Positions 32,541 through 42,169 of a stretch of 48,387 bases of DNA are shown here, piece by piece. The DNA is taken from positions 1 through 48,387 of the forward strand of contig PACX01000008.1 in the NCBI GenBank assembly GCA_002702895.1. Reading direction: 5' to 3'. Position 1 is the stretch's first letter. Every line of letters starts with the position of its first letter. Made by a program: the position numbers and the translations under genes. The DNA comes from Flavobacteriaceae bacterium (lineage in GTDB: Bacteria > Bacteroidota > Bacteroidia > Flavobacteriales > Flavobacteriaceae). The notes beneath the pieces were generated by a model. It searched no databases. It had not been told where the DNA came from and worked only from the letters and a program-made list of their open reading frames with translations.

Positions 32541-33776
32541 ATGTCAATAAATTATAAATTAGTTTTTAATATATTTTTTATTATGATTGGAAACTATCTA
32601 AGTTCTCAAAGTTTAGAAATTCCAAAAAATATTAAGACTATTATTCTTAAAAGTTCAAAATTATCAAGTCCATTTATTTCCTTTGGAGATCAATTAGAAT
32701 TAAGCTTTGATGATCTAGATGCAGATGAAAAAAACTATTATTATCAAATACAACATTTCGATTATATGTGGAATTTATCAAAATTATATAAATCTGAATA
32801 TATCGATGGTTTTGATGATATAAGGATAAAAAATATAAGAAATTCATTTAATACTTTACAACCATATACAAATTATACTTTAAATATTCCAAATCAGGAT
32901 GTCAAATTAAAATTATCTGGAAATTATTCAATTAGTATTCATTTATCAAATGGAGAAAAAATTTTTGAAAAAAGATTTTCATATATAAACAATCGTACAT
33001 CAATTGAAATAATAATTTCTAAATCAAATGATATTGAAAATTTTAAAACTGATCAAAAAATTAAAATAAATCTTAATTGTGAGGATTGTACTAAAATATA
33101 CAATAGCTCTTCAAAGCTGAAAGTTATTGTAATAAAAAATTATAATTGGTCAAATTCAATAATCGTAGAAAAGCCAAAATTTATTTTTTCAAATAATCTA
33201 ATTTATGATGATATTTATTTTGCTGGGGGAAATGAATTTTTAAATTTTGACAACTCTAATATTAATTCTACAAACTATAGAATATATAAATCAAAATTAA
33301 CGGATATTTATAATAACTTTTTAGTCAATGATAAAGAAAGAACCAATCAAATTTATGAGTTTAACCCTGATATTAATGGAGATTTTTTAATTAATTCTAA
33401 TAATAATTATGACCTTGATATTGAAAATGATTATGGAAGAGTACATTTTAATTTAAAGACTAATATTTGTAATAATAGTAACAATATTTATCTACTTGGC
33501 AGATTTAATAATTTCATAATAAATGATGATTATAAATTAATATTTGATGAAAAGAAAAAATTATATACAGGCTCTTTTTTATTCAAACAAGGTTTTTACA
33601 ATTATAAATATGGTTATACAAATTCATTAAATCCCAATACTATTAATTATTTAGAAGGAAATTTTTGGCAAACGGAAAATTTATATACAGTTTTGATTTT
33701 TCATAAAAAGAACAATGAAAAGTATTTTAAATTAATAGGGGAAAAGAGTATTAAATCAATGAACATAAAAAATTAA
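32541..33776 (+). CDS. Type IX secretion system plug protein (DUF5103)
   Basis: A 411-residue exported protein of the DUF5103 family, whose studied member plugs the periplasmic side of the SprA translocon when no cargo is bound. The signal peptide is MSINYKLVFNIFFIMIGNYLSSQ. Then come ISFGDQLELSFDDLDADEKN, YYYQIQHFDYMWNLS and YIDGFDDIRIKNIRNSFNTL, which are family hallmarks. The N-terminal region is a beta domain and the C-terminal half has another beta domain. Sequence is very Asn/Ile/Lys-rich. It is divergent from nqrA and 30 bp upstream of apaG. Confidence 0.88.
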   Translation: MSINYKLVFNIFFIMIGNYLSSQSLEIPKNIKTIILKSSKLSSPFISFGDQLELSFDDLDADEKNYYYQIQHFDYMWNLSKLYKSEYIDGFDDIRIKNIRNSFNTLQPYTNYTLNIPNQDVKLKLSGNYSISIHLSNGEKIFEKRFSYINNRTSIEIIISKSNDIENFKTDQKIKINLNCEDCTKIYNSSSKLKVIVIKNYNWSNSIIVEKPKFIFSNNLIYDDIYFAGGNEFLNFDNSNINSTNYRIYKSKLTDIYNNFLVNDKERTNQIYEFNPDINGDFLINSNNNYDLDIENDYGRVHFNLKTNICNNSNNIYLLGRFNNFIINDDYKLIFDEKKKLYTGSFLFKQGFYNYKYGYTNSLNPNTINYLEGNFWQTENLYTVLIFHKKNNEKYFKLIGEKSIKSMNIKN

Positions 33777-33806
33777 TCAATATATTAGCTAGTAAGTTAT
33801 TATGTT

Positions 33807-34193
33807 ATGATCAATCATGTTACAAAAGGAATTAAAATTTCTGTAAAGTCCCGTTATGATGGTTCATATTTTAAAAATTATAATCTTCATTTTTCTTTTA
33901 ATTATAGTATTACAATTACTAATCAAAGTAAAAGCACAGTTCAACTAAAAACTAGACATTGGAGAATTTATGATTCCTTAAGTTCAGATATTATAATTGA
34001 TGGTGAAGGAGTTATTGGTCAAAAACCTTTATTAAAACCAGGTGATTCGTACCAATATTCCTCAGGATGTTTAATAACTTCTCCTGTGGGTGCGATGAGA
34101 GGATTTTATAATATGGTAGATATAAATAATGGCAAAAAATTTAGAGCTTATATTCCTACTTTTAAATTAACTGCTCCACAAGCTTTAAACTAA
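33807..34193 (+). CDS. apaG: ApaG protein (DUF525)
   Basis: A 128-residue fibronectin-III-like protein linked in E. coli to Co2+ resistance and Mg2+ efflux; the true role is unclear. Characteristic motifs are FNYSITITNQSKSTVQLKTRHWRI, GEGVIGQKPLLKPGDSYQYSSG and SPVGAMRGFYNMV. A normal-length single-domain protein. It sits between the plug gene and pruA on the same strand. Confidence 0.95.
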   Translation: MINHVTKGIKISVKSRYDGSYFKNYNLHFSFNYSITITNQSKSTVQLKTRHWRIYDSLSSDIIIDGEGVIGQKPLLKPGDSYQYSSGCLITSPVGAMRGFYNMVDINNGKKFRAYIPTFKLTAPQALN

Positions 34194-34224
34194 ATTTAAA
34201 TTAATTTTAAAAATTCACAATTAA

Positions 34225-35850
34225 ATGAAAACAAACACTTTTCAATTACCAAAACGCATTAATGAGGAGACTAAAAATTATTTAAAAGGATCAAAAGAAA
34301 GAGTGGAGGTAATAGAAGCTTATAATTTAATGTATTCTAAAAAAATTGATATTCCACTATTTATTGGAGAAAATGAAATTTATACAGAAAATAAAAAAAA
34401 TATTACGCCACCACATGACCATCAAAAAATTGTAGGAACATATTCGCTATGTGAAGAAATTCATGTAAAAGATGCTATTAAATCTGCTTTGGATATAAAA
34501 AATGAATGGACTAATACACCTTGGGAAGAGAGAGCTTCAATTTTTTTAAAAGCAGCTAAATTAATTGCTGGACCATACAGATCTAAAATTAATGCTGCTA
34601 CAATGATAGGCCAATCAAAAAGTATTTTTCAAGCAGAGATTGATGCAGCTTGTGAGTTTGTAGATTTTTTGAATTTCAATGTTATTTACATGTCTGAAAT
34701 CTATAATGAACAGCCCTTAACAGTGGGAAATGTTTCAAATAAACTTGAGTATCGTCCTCTTGAAGGATTTGTATATGCAATTACCCCATTTAATTTTACT
34801 GCTATTGGAGGAAACCTTTGTGCCAGTGCTGCTTTAATGGGTAATGTTATTTTGTGGAAACCTAGTGATTCCCAAATTTACTCAGCAAATGTAATAATGG
34901 ATATTTTTAATGAAGCAGGTCTTCCTAAAGGAGTCATCAATATGATAACTGGAGATCCTGAAATGATAACAAATATTGCTTTAGAAAACCCCAACTTATC
35001 TGGAATTCATTTTACAGGTTCTACCCATGTTTTCAAAGGTCTTTGGTCTAAAGTTGGTAAAAATATAGATATCTATAAAGATTATCCAAGAATAGTTGGT
35101 GAAACTGGAGGAAAAGACTTTATTGTTTCACACCCCTCATCTGATTCTAAAGTTGTATCAACGGCAATTTTAAGAGGAGGTTTTGAGTATCAAGGTCAAA
35201 AATGTTCAGCAGCATCTAGAATTTATTTGCCTAAATCTAAATCAGATGAAATTTTACAAATTCTTAAAAACCAAATCAAAACTATAAAAATGGGTTCTCC
35301 CATAGATTTTGAAAATTTTATGACTGCCGTAATTCACAAAAATTCATTTGATAAAATTGTGAAATATATTGAAAAAGCTAAAAATGACGATGAAGCGACA
35401 ATATTAATTGGTGGAGACTATGATGATTCTAAAGGTTATTTCATTTCACCAACTGTAATTTTAACTTCAAATCCAAATTATATTACAATGAATGAAGAAA
35501 TTTTTGGACCAGTTGTTACTATTTTTATTTACCCTGACGATCAATGGAAAGAGATATTAAAAACAGTTGATAATACATCTATTTATGCTCTTACTGGTGC
35601 TTTTATTTCAAATGATAAAGAAAGTATTAAGTATGCATTAAAACACTTAAGATATAGTGCTGGTAATTTCTATATCAACGACAAACCGTCAGGAGCTGTA
35701 GTTGGTCAACAACCCTTTGGAGGATCTAGAGGATCAGGAACAAATGATAAGGCTGGATCGAAGTTAAACTTGTTGAGATGGGTTTCTCCAAGACTAATCA
35801 AAGAAAATTTCAGCCCTCCTACTGATTATCCTTATCCTTATATGGAATAG
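34225..35850 (+). CDS. pruA: L-glutamate gamma-semialdehyde (1-pyrroline-5-carboxylate) dehydrogenase
   Basis: Oxidises glutamate-gamma-semialdehyde to glutamate with NAD+, the second step of proline catabolism. The active-site Cys327 (YQGQKCSAASR) and general base Glu293 (VGETGGKDF) are present. The NAD-binding region is IHFTGSTHVFKGLW, and the C-terminal specificity segment is AVVGQQPFGGSRGSGTNDKAG. Length is 541 residues, so this is the stand-alone dehydrogenase and not the PutA fusion. No proline dehydrogenase gene is in the window. The 3' end overlaps convergent rsmG by 32 bp. Confidence 0.95.
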   Translation: MKTNTFQLPKRINEETKNYLKGSKERVEVIEAYNLMYSKKIDIPLFIGENEIYTENKKNITPPHDHQKIVGTYSLCEEIHVKDAIKSALDIKNEWTNTPWEERASIFLKAAKLIAGPYRSKINAATMIGQSKSIFQAEIDAACEFVDFLNFNVIYMSEIYNEQPLTVGNVSNKLEYRPLEGFVYAITPFNFTAIGGNLCASAALMGNVILWKPSDSQIYSANVIMDIFNEAGLPKGVINMITGDPEMITNIALENPNLSGIHFTGSTHVFKGLWSKVGKNIDIYKDYPRIVGETGGKDFIVSHPSSDSKVVSTAILRGGFEYQGQKCSAASRIYLPKSKSDEILQILKNQIKTIKMGSPIDFENFMTAVIHKNSFDKIVKYIEKAKNDDEATILIGGDYDDSKGYFISPTVILTSNPNYITMNEEIFGPVVTIFIYPDDQWKEILKTVDNTSIYALTGAFISNDKESIKYALKHLRYSAGNFYINDKPSGAVVGQQPFGGSRGSGTNDKAGSKLNLLRWVSPRLIKENFSPPTDYPYPYME

Positions 35851-36460
35851 GTAAATAAACTATTTTCTTTGTTTCAAAAAAAGAATCTTTAAAATAGTTA
35901 TTTATACTAAATACAGTATATGATCTAAAGTTTTTTAGCTCTGAGTTAAGATCACCACCTTTTAAATAAAAAATTCCATTTTTAAATTTATGATTATTTA
36001 TCGATGAGATTTTACCATCAATAATTTTAATAAAATTTGTCATATTAGTAACAGCTCTGCAAACAACAAAATCAAACTTTTCTTCAATTTTTTCAGATCT
36101 AATTTTTTGAGCTCTTACATTCTTAAGATTTAACTCATTAATTATTGATTCAACAACTTTAATTTTTTTTTCAATTGAATCAGACAAAACAAATTCTGTT
36201 TTGGGGAACATGATTGCTAAAGGAATCCCAGGGAATCCTCCTCCAGTACCAACATCTAGAATTTTAGAGCCACTTTTAAATTTTATAACTTTTGCTATTG
36301 ACAAAGAGTGTAATATATGTCTAATTTTTAATTCTGAAATATCTTTTCTTGAAATTACATTTATTTTATTATTCCAAAGCTCATATAATTTAGGTAAACT
36401 ATTAAGCTTAAATAATTGTTTGTCTGAAATAGTAGGAAAACTTGATTTAAAAATGTTCAA
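35819..36460 (-). CDS. rsmG: 16S rRNA (guanine-N7) methyltransferase
   Basis: RsmG (GidB) methylates G527 of 16S rRNA. The SAM motif is ILDVGTGGGFPGIPLAI (about residues 67-83), preceded by RHILHSLSIAKVI and followed by SIEKKIKVVESI and VVCRAVTNMTNF. Its 213 residues are normal. Translation appears to begin at TTG (36458-36460), as no ATG precedes the conserved N-terminal region. The 3' end overlaps pruA by 32 bp. Confidence 0.95.
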   Translation of the reverse strand: MNIFKSSFPTISDKQLFKLNSLPKLYELWNNKINVISRKDISELKIRHILHSLSIAKVIKFKSGSKILDVGTGGGFPGIPLAIMFPKTEFVLSDSIEKKIKVVESIINELNLKNVRAQKIRSEKIEEKFDFVVCRAVTNMTNFIKIIDGKISSINNHKFKNGIFYLKGGDLNSELKNFRSYTVFSINNYFKDSFFETKKIVYLPIPYKDKDNQ

Positions 36461-36538
36461 AACTTTTTTTTATTTGGTCTAAATTACATTATTAATTTTA
36501 TGAAAATAAATATCTTTAAGCTTAATTTTTTTGTAAAT

Positions 36539-37729
36539 ATGGGCAATAAACTTTCAGAAAGAATAAATAATTTACCAGTTTCAGCAACATTAGCAATGGC
36601 CGCAAAAGCAAGAGAATTAAAAGAAATGGGAATAGATATTATTGGTCTTAGTCTTGGAGAGCCTGATTTTAATACTCCAGATTTTATTAAAAAAGCTGCA
36701 AAACAAGCAATCGATGACAATTATAATTCCTATACACCCGTAGATGGATATAGTGATTTAAAAAAATCCATTTGTAAGAAATTTAATAGAGATAATGGAT
36801 TAAACTATGAAATTAATCAAATAGTAGTATCAACAGGAGCTAAACAATCAATAGCTAATGTAGTTCAAGTTTTGATTAATCCTGGTGATGATGTTCTTCT
36901 TGTTGCTCCATATTGGGTTAGTTATTCTGCAATTGTAATACTAGCTGAAGGGAATCCAATAGAAATCAGTTCTGATATTTCTTCTGATTTTAAAATAACT
37001 CCTTTAAAATTAGAAAAATCGATCACTAAAAAAACTAAATTGATAATAATTAATTCCCCTAATAATCCTAGTGGATCAGTATATACAGAAAAAGAATTTT
37101 TAGAACTATCTAAAATTCTTGAAAAACACCCTGATATATATGTCCTTTCAGATGAAATTTATGAGCATATAAATTATGGTATTCCACACTTTAGTTTAGC
37201 GAAAATTCCTTCAATGTATGAAAGAACAATAACTGTAAATGGATTAGCAAAGGCATTTGCTATGACTGGATGGAGGATTGGGTATATTGGAGCTCCTGAA
37301 TGGATCGCTAAAGCATGTACAAAAATGCAAGGTCAAATTACAAGCGGAACAAATTGTATTGCCCAACGTGCAACCATTGCTGCTTTAGAAGCTTCCCCTA
37401 GTAAAATTAAATATATGGTAGATGAATTTGAGTGTAGAAGAGAATTAATTATCAAATTATTAAAAGAAATAAAAGGATTTAAATTAAATGAACCTAAAGG
37501 AGCATTTTATGTATTCCCAGATATATCCAGCTTTTTTGGAAAGAATATTAAAGGAAAAAAAATAAATAATGCATCTGATTTTACAATATACCTTCTTGAG
37601 AAAGCTCACGTCGCAACAGTTAGTGGAGATGCTTTTGGAAGTCCAAAAAATATTAGAATTTCTTACGCTGCATCTAAAGAAAAAATAAAAAAAGCAATTA
37701 TTAGAATTAAATTAGCACTTGAATGTTAA
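36539..37729 (+). CDS. Aspartate-type aminotransferase, class I/II PLP-dependent
   Basis: A PLP-dependent aminotransferase of the Ib aspartate aminotransferase group. The ATG at 36539 (MGNKLSERINNLPVSATLAM) is preferred because it matches the family start; an upstream in-frame ATG adds 13 residues. The PLP lysine is in NGLAKAFAMTGWRIGY (Lys238 in this numbering). SPNNPSGSVY, DEIYEHINYG and the C-terminal ISYAASKE contribute further PLP and carboxylate contacts. Length is 396 residues. The 3' end overlaps trkH by 4 bp. Specificity (aspartate or prephenate) cannot be decided. Confidence 0.92.
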   Translation: MGNKLSERINNLPVSATLAMAAKARELKEMGIDIIGLSLGEPDFNTPDFIKKAAKQAIDDNYNSYTPVDGYSDLKKSICKKFNRDNGLNYEINQIVVSTGAKQSIANVVQVLINPGDDVLLVAPYWVSYSAIVILAEGNPIEISSDISSDFKITPLKLEKSITKKTKLIIINSPNNPSGSVYTEKEFLELSKILEKHPDIYVLSDEIYEHINYGIPHFSLAKIPSMYERTITVNGLAKAFAMTGWRIGYIGAPEWIAKACTKMQGQITSGTNCIAQRATIAALEASPSKIKYMVDEFECRRELIIKLLKEIKGFKLNEPKGAFYVFPDISSFFGKNIKGKKINNASDFTIYLLEKAHVATVSGDAFGSPKNIRISYAASKEKIKKAIIRIKLALEC

Positions 37730-39222
37730 CGATCTCTCCAAAAAAATGGGGTAAATAATATTAGAACAGTAAATAACTCCAGTCTTCCAATTAACATTAA
37801 AAATGAACACCAATATTTTCCTAAATCAGGAAGACTATCAAAATTACTTATTGGGCCAAGTGATCCTAAAGCTGGACCAACATTTCCTATAGACGAAGCT
37901 GCTCCTCCAATTGCAGACATAAAATCTAATCCAAGTAAACTTAGCACTCCAGCTCCGAAAATAAATAAAATAAGATATAAAATGAAAAAGGCTAACACAT
38001 GAATAATAATTGGTTTTTCAACAACTGAATTATTGTGTCTTAAAGGCACAATTGCATTTGGATGTAAAGATCTTTTAAATTCAAGAAAACCGTTTTTGAT
38101 AAGAATTAAATGTCTTAAAATCTTTACTCCTCCAGATGTTGATCCGGATGAACCACCCAAAAACATAATTCCAAAGAATAACATTGTTAAAAAAGGGCCC
38201 CATGAAATAAAATCGCCTGTAACAAAACCTGTTGTTGTTATAATAGCAACAACTTGAAAAAGAGCATGTCTAAAACTACTTTCAAACTTTCCTAAAACCT
38301 GTGGATGATTAACATCTGTTGTGCTTAGGTCAACAGAAAAATATAAAGTAATTGTTACTATTATTACAAAAGAGGAAATTAATGACAGATACCACTTAAA
38401 TTCAGTATCACGAATAATTTTTTTAATTTTTCCAATAATTCCAAAATATATTAGAACAAAATTAGTTCCTGCCAAAAACATGAATAGTATAATGATATAT
38501 TGAATCAATGGAATATCATTCCAATAACCAATGCTTCCATTTCGTGAGGAAAAACCCCCAGAAGCTATATTACTCATTGAAGTATTAATTGCATCAAAAA
38601 AACTCATTCCAGCTATTTTTAATAATATGGTTTCTAGGAATGTTAATCCAACATAAATAATCCATAGTCTTTTTGCAGTATCACTTATTCGTGGATGTAT
38701 TTTATCACTATTAATTCCAGGAGCTTCAGCTGAAAAAAGTTGCATGCCGCCAATTCCCAAAAGAGGAAGAATAGCAATAGCTAAAACAATTATTCCCATT
38801 CCTCCAAGCCAATGAGTCATACTTCTCCAAAGAATAATACTCTTAGGCAATGCTTCAATATCATTTAATATAGTTGATCCAGTTGTAGTATAACCAGACA
38901 TAGTCTCAAAAAAAAGATTTGGAAAGGAATTAATAGAGTTAGTAGTATAATAGGGAAGCATTCCTGAAAAAACCATAGTAAGCCATCCAATAGTAACTAT
39001 AATATATCCATCTCTTTTATTAATTTGTCTAATATTATTTTTACAAAAAAACATTATTATAAAGCCTAAAATAATTAGAAAAATTGCCGATAAAATTATT
39101 TCACCAAATACACCATCATTATATAAAATACTTACAAATGATGAAATAATCATAGCACCTGCATTAAAAACTAGAAGCATTCCGATAATATAAAAGATTA
39201 ATTTTTTGTTAAGTTTTGTCAT
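37726..39222 (-). CDS. trkH: Potassium uptake protein TrkH
   Basis: A 498-residue membrane subunit of the Trk K+ uptake system. Pore loops are recognisable: SGYTTTGSTI for repeat 1, SNIASGGFSSRNGS for repeat 2, ITTTGFVTGDFISW for repeat 3 and SSIGNVGPALGS for repeat 4, each with the conserved selectivity Gly. MFLGGSSGSTSGGVKILR is also typical. It follows trkA with a 7-bp gap and overlaps the aminotransferase 3' end by 4 bp. Confidence 0.96.
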   Translation of the reverse strand: MTKLNKKLIFYIIGMLLVFNAGAMIISSFVSILYNDGVFGEIILSAIFLIILGFIIMFFCKNNIRQINKRDGYIIVTIGWLTMVFSGMLPYYTTNSINSFPNLFFETMSGYTTTGSTILNDIEALPKSIILWRSMTHWLGGMGIIVLAIAILPLLGIGGMQLFSAEAPGINSDKIHPRISDTAKRLWIIYVGLTFLETILLKIAGMSFFDAINTSMSNIASGGFSSRNGSIGYWNDIPLIQYIIILFMFLAGTNFVLIYFGIIGKIKKIIRDTEFKWYLSLISSFVIIVTITLYFSVDLSTTDVNHPQVLGKFESSFRHALFQVVAIITTTGFVTGDFISWGPFLTMLFFGIMFLGGSSGSTSGGVKILRHLILIKNGFLEFKRSLHPNAIVPLRHNNSVVEKPIIIHVLAFFILYLILFIFGAGVLSLLGLDFMSAIGGAASSIGNVGPALGSLGPISNFDSLPDLGKYWCSFLMLIGRLELFTVLILFTPFFWRDR

Positions 39223-39229
39223 AATTAGT

Positions 39230-40579
39230 CTATAAAAATAAACTCTCTACTTTACTTAAAACTTCTGGTGTGGAACATACCAAAACCCTATCTCCGAGAT
39301 GAATTACAAAATCTCCTAAAGCTATTATACCTTCGCCATCTCTAATTACTCCTCCAATTATAGCCTCCCTTGGAAAATTTAAATCGACTATTTTTTTGTT
39401 TAAAACTTTTGATTTTTGACTAACATTAAACTCAACAATTTCAGCGTTCATATTGTTAAGTTTAGCTAATTCAACAATATCTCCATTTCTAACAAAGCGA
39501 AAAATATCATTCGCTGCTAAAAGTTTTTTATTAATTAGTGTGTCTATTCCTATCGATTGAGATAAATTAAAATAATCCATATTATCAATAAGAGCAATTG
39601 TTTTTTTAATTTTTTTAGATTTTGCCATCAAACATGACATTATATTAGTTTCTGAATTACCAGTAGTGGCAATAAAAGCGTCCATGTTTTCTAAATTCTC
39701 TTCAACTAACAAATCTACATTTCTTCCATCCACATTTATCATCATTACATCTGACAATTCTTCTGCTAAATGATTTGCTTTATCCTCATTAATTTCTATT
39801 ATTTTAACATTTAAACCTTCTTTACTTAAATCTCTAGCTAATTTAGCACCTATTCTCCCTGCCCCTAAAATCATTATATTTTCAATGTTTTCTTTTTTAG
39901 TTCCTAAAAGATCATAAAGTTCTTTTAAACCTTTTTCATCAGTTATAAAATAAACCCGATCACCATCAGAAAAAACTGTATCTCCTCTAGGAATAATAGT
40001 TTTTTCAGTTCCATCTTTTTTTAATGCTATTGGCATAAAATGAACACCAGGAAATACAGATGCAGACTCCATAACAGTTTTTCCAATAAAAGGAGCCTTT
40101 TTTTGAAGTTTTACACCCATCATTTTTAATATCCCATCTTCAAAATCATGACTATTTGTAAAAGCTGATTCATGAATTAGAAGTTTTATTTCTTCCGTTG
40201 CTAAATTTTCAGGTGAAATAATTTCATCTATTCCTATAGAATCGAAATCAATTTTATGATCATTGTCAATAAATTCTGCATTAGAAATTCTTGCAATTGT
40301 TCTTTTAGCTCCCAATTGTTTAGCTAAAAAACAAGTTGTAAAATTTGTTGTTTCAGAAGCCGTTAAGGAAACTACCAAATCAGACTGCTCAACATTTGCC
40401 TCTTTTAAAACTGAAATTGATGATGAATCTCCTTCAATTGTTTTAATATCAAGTTGGTTTTCAGCAATATTCAGATTTGATTTCTTATTGTCAATTAGGG
40501 TAATATCCTGAGACTCAAAAGAGAGTAATTTTGCTAAATGGAATCCAACTTCGCCAGCTCCTGCTATTATGATTTTCAT
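39230..40579 (-). CDS. trkA: Trk system K+ uptake protein TrkA
   Basis: A 449-residue cytosolic regulatory subunit with two RCK-N plus TrkA-C repeats. NAD/ATP-binding motifs are GAGEVG (residues 7-12) and GAGRIG (239-244). The TrkA-C domains lie at about 140-220 and 365-449. It gates TrkH in response to nucleotides. The gene starts the trkA-trkH operon and is divergent from porT. Confidence 0.96.
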   Translation of the reverse strand: MKIIIAGAGEVGFHLAKLLSFESQDITLIDNKKSNLNIAENQLDIKTIEGDSSSISVLKEANVEQSDLVVSLTASETTNFTTCFLAKQLGAKRTIARISNAEFIDNDHKIDFDSIGIDEIISPENLATEEIKLLIHESAFTNSHDFEDGILKMMGVKLQKKAPFIGKTVMESASVFPGVHFMPIALKKDGTEKTIIPRGDTVFSDGDRVYFITDEKGLKELYDLLGTKKENIENIMILGAGRIGAKLARDLSKEGLNVKIIEINEDKANHLAEELSDVMMINVDGRNVDLLVEENLENMDAFIATTGNSETNIMSCLMAKSKKIKKTIALIDNMDYFNLSQSIGIDTLINKKLLAANDIFRFVRNGDIVELAKLNNMNAEIVEFNVSQKSKVLNKKIVDLNFPREAIIGGVIRDGEGIIALGDFVIHLGDRVLVCSTPEVLSKVESLFL

Positions 40580-40602
40580 ATATATAGCATTGAATAACTA
40601 AA

Positions 40603-40610
40603 CAAATATA
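40603..40610 (-). promoter_or_regulatory. -7 element (TATATTTG) for trkA-trkH
   Basis: Exact TAnnTTTG on the minus strand, 23 bp upstream of the trkA ATG in the trkA-porT gap. Confidence 0.55.
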
Positions 40611-40679
40611 CTTGATTTTAAAAAAATGAGTATAATTTTTAATACTAAAAGATTTTTAATGCGTTAAATTAATGTTTCA

Positions 40680-40687
40680 TAAATTTG
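40680..40687 (+). promoter_or_regulatory. Candidate -7 element (TAAATTTG) just before porT
   Basis: Exact TAnnTTTG 9 bp before the ATG at 40697. If used, the transcript would be nearly leaderless. The TTG that could extend the porT frame (40685-40687) lies inside this element, which favours the ATG as the true start. Confidence 0.4.
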
Positions 40688-40696
40688 ATAAAATAT

Positions 40697-41401
40697 ATGC
40701 ACAAATACTTTTCTGCCCTTTTAATAATCTTTTTTTACTTTAACGGCATAAGTCAAAATAAAGGAATAAAAGTAGAAAATCTTCAAAATTTTGATAAACA
40801 AAAAATACATTTTGGATATTTTATTGGATTAAATCAATACAACTTTAAAATTAATTATAAACAAAACCCTAATTATACCACACAAGTTGAAGAAGAACTA
40901 GGATTAAATATTGGATTAATTGGTGATCTTAAAATAAATGAACATTTAAACTTAAGATTTGAACCTGGCTTACATACAAATAAAGGAGCATTAAAATATA
41001 ATGAAAGATCTAAATTTACTCAGTATAGTGATACATTAAGAACAATTAAATCAACTTATATTCACTTACCTATTTTATTAAAATTTAGTTCTAAAAAAAT
41101 TAATAACTATAGGCCTTATTTAATTGGAGGAATTTCAACATCTTTCAATTTATCAAGTAACGAAAATTCCCCTGAAGATAATAAGAATAATGTATTTAGA
41201 TTAAAAGCTAATACTTTATATTATGAATTGGGCTTTGGAATCGACTTTTATTTACAATATTTTAAATTTTCACCATCAATAAGAGGATTATTCTCTTTGC
41301 AAGATGAATTAGTTCCTGACAATGATGTAAATAGTCCCTGGACTGGGCATATAGATAAATTAAGTACTAGGGGAATATTTATTAATTTAACTTTTCACTA
41401 A
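40697..41401 (+). CDS. porT: Type IX secretion/gliding outer-membrane protein PorT
   Basis: A 234-residue beta-barrel protein of the PorT family, needed for T9SS assembly. The signal peptide is MHKYFSALLIIFFYFNGISQ. Family hallmarks are NFDKQKIHFGYFIGLNQYNF, LRFEPGLHT, STYIHLPILLKFSSK, RPYLIGGISTSFNLSSNE, YYELGFGIDFYL and the terminal GIFINLTFH. The frame extends four codons upstream to a TTG, but that codon lies in the likely promoter. It abuts the convergent rRNA methyltransferase gene with no gap. Confidence 0.9.
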   Translation: MHKYFSALLIIFFYFNGISQNKGIKVENLQNFDKQKIHFGYFIGLNQYNFKINYKQNPNYTTQVEEELGLNIGLIGDLKINEHLNLRFEPGLHTNKGALKYNERSKFTQYSDTLRTIKSTYIHLPILLKFSSKKINNYRPYLIGGISTSFNLSSNENSPEDNKNNVFRLKANTLYYELGFGIDFYLQYFKFSPSIRGLFSLQDELVPDNDVNSPWTGHIDKLSTRGIFINLTFH

Positions 41402-42133
41402 TCAAATACTTTTTCTACTAATTTCTGATAAAATAATTCCTAATGATGAAGCTAAATTCAAGCTTTCAGGAAATTTATTATTTTTAAATCTTGGAATTGA
41501 AATGTTATAATCCATTAACTCAAAAAATTCTTTAGAGACACCATTTGCTTCATTTCCAAATACAAGAATTCCACTGTCAAATGATTCGTCGTATTTATAA
41601 ATAGATTCGCCATTTAATGATGTAATTATTTTTTTAGATTTCGAAGATTTTAAATATTTTATTAAATCTAAATATGTAATATTAACTCTTGAAACTGAAC
41701 CCATAGCTGACTGGATAACCTTAGGGCCGTAACAATCTACAGAATCATTAGAACATATTATATCTTTAATTCCAAACCACTCACAAGTACGAATTATAGT
41801 TCCCAAATTTCCTGGATCCCTTATTGAATCCAATGCAATAATTAAATTTTCGTTATCTATAGGTTTAGAATAATTCAATTTAAAAATAGCTACATGATCG
41901 TCTGGATTAATTAAAAAACTTATTTTTCTTAGTAAACTGTTTTCAATTTTGACTTGATTTTTTATTTTACTAAAAAAAGAACAATCCACAGAAAATAGTT
42001 TAATAAGTTGATAATCCGATTTTAAAAATTCTATAATTGATTTTTTGCCCTCTACAATAAAACAATTATTTAATTGTCTATATTTTTTATGTTTTAAGCT
42101 ATTTATGAATTTTACATCATTTTTGGTAACCAT
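41402..42133 (-). CDS. TrmH/SpoU-family RNA 2'-O-methyltransferase
   Basis: A 243-residue SPOUT methyltransferase acting on rRNA or tRNA ribose. The N-terminal substrate-binding domain (FINSLKHKKYRQLNNCFIVEG) precedes the knotted SAM domain. Motif 1 is LDSIRDPGNLGTIIRTCEWF, motif 2 is LVFGNEANGVS, and motif 3 is IPRFKNNKFPESLNLASSLG. RlmB-like and TsnR-like subgroups cannot be separated here. Convergent with porT. Confidence 0.92.
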   Translation of the reverse strand: MVTKNDVKFINSLKHKKYRQLNNCFIVEGKKSIIEFLKSDYQLIKLFSVDCSFFSKIKNQVKIENSLLRKISFLINPDDHVAIFKLNYSKPIDNENLIIALDSIRDPGNLGTIIRTCEWFGIKDIICSNDSVDCYGPKVIQSAMGSVSRVNITYLDLIKYLKSSKSKKIITSLNGESIYKYDESFDSGILVFGNEANGVSKEFFELMDYNISIPRFKNNKFPESLNLASSLGIILSEISRKSI

Positions 42134-42144
42134 ATTTAAAGCTG

Positions 42145-42152
42145 TATTTTTG
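42145..42152 (+). promoter_or_regulatory. -7 element (TATTTTTG) upstream of tamL
   Basis: Exact TAnnTTTG 17 bp before the GTG start of tamL, leaving a leader of only about 10 nt. The surrounding sequence is A+T-rich, so chance matching is possible. Confidence 0.45.
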
Positions 42153-42169
42153 ATTATAATATTTTATTT

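Noticed and set aside
36539-37729. Ala before the PLP-lysine of the aminotransferase (NGLAKAF) as a missing key residue.
   Set aside because: Subgroup Ib aspartate aminotransferases commonly have NGAAKAF or NGVSKAF here, so this is normal variation.
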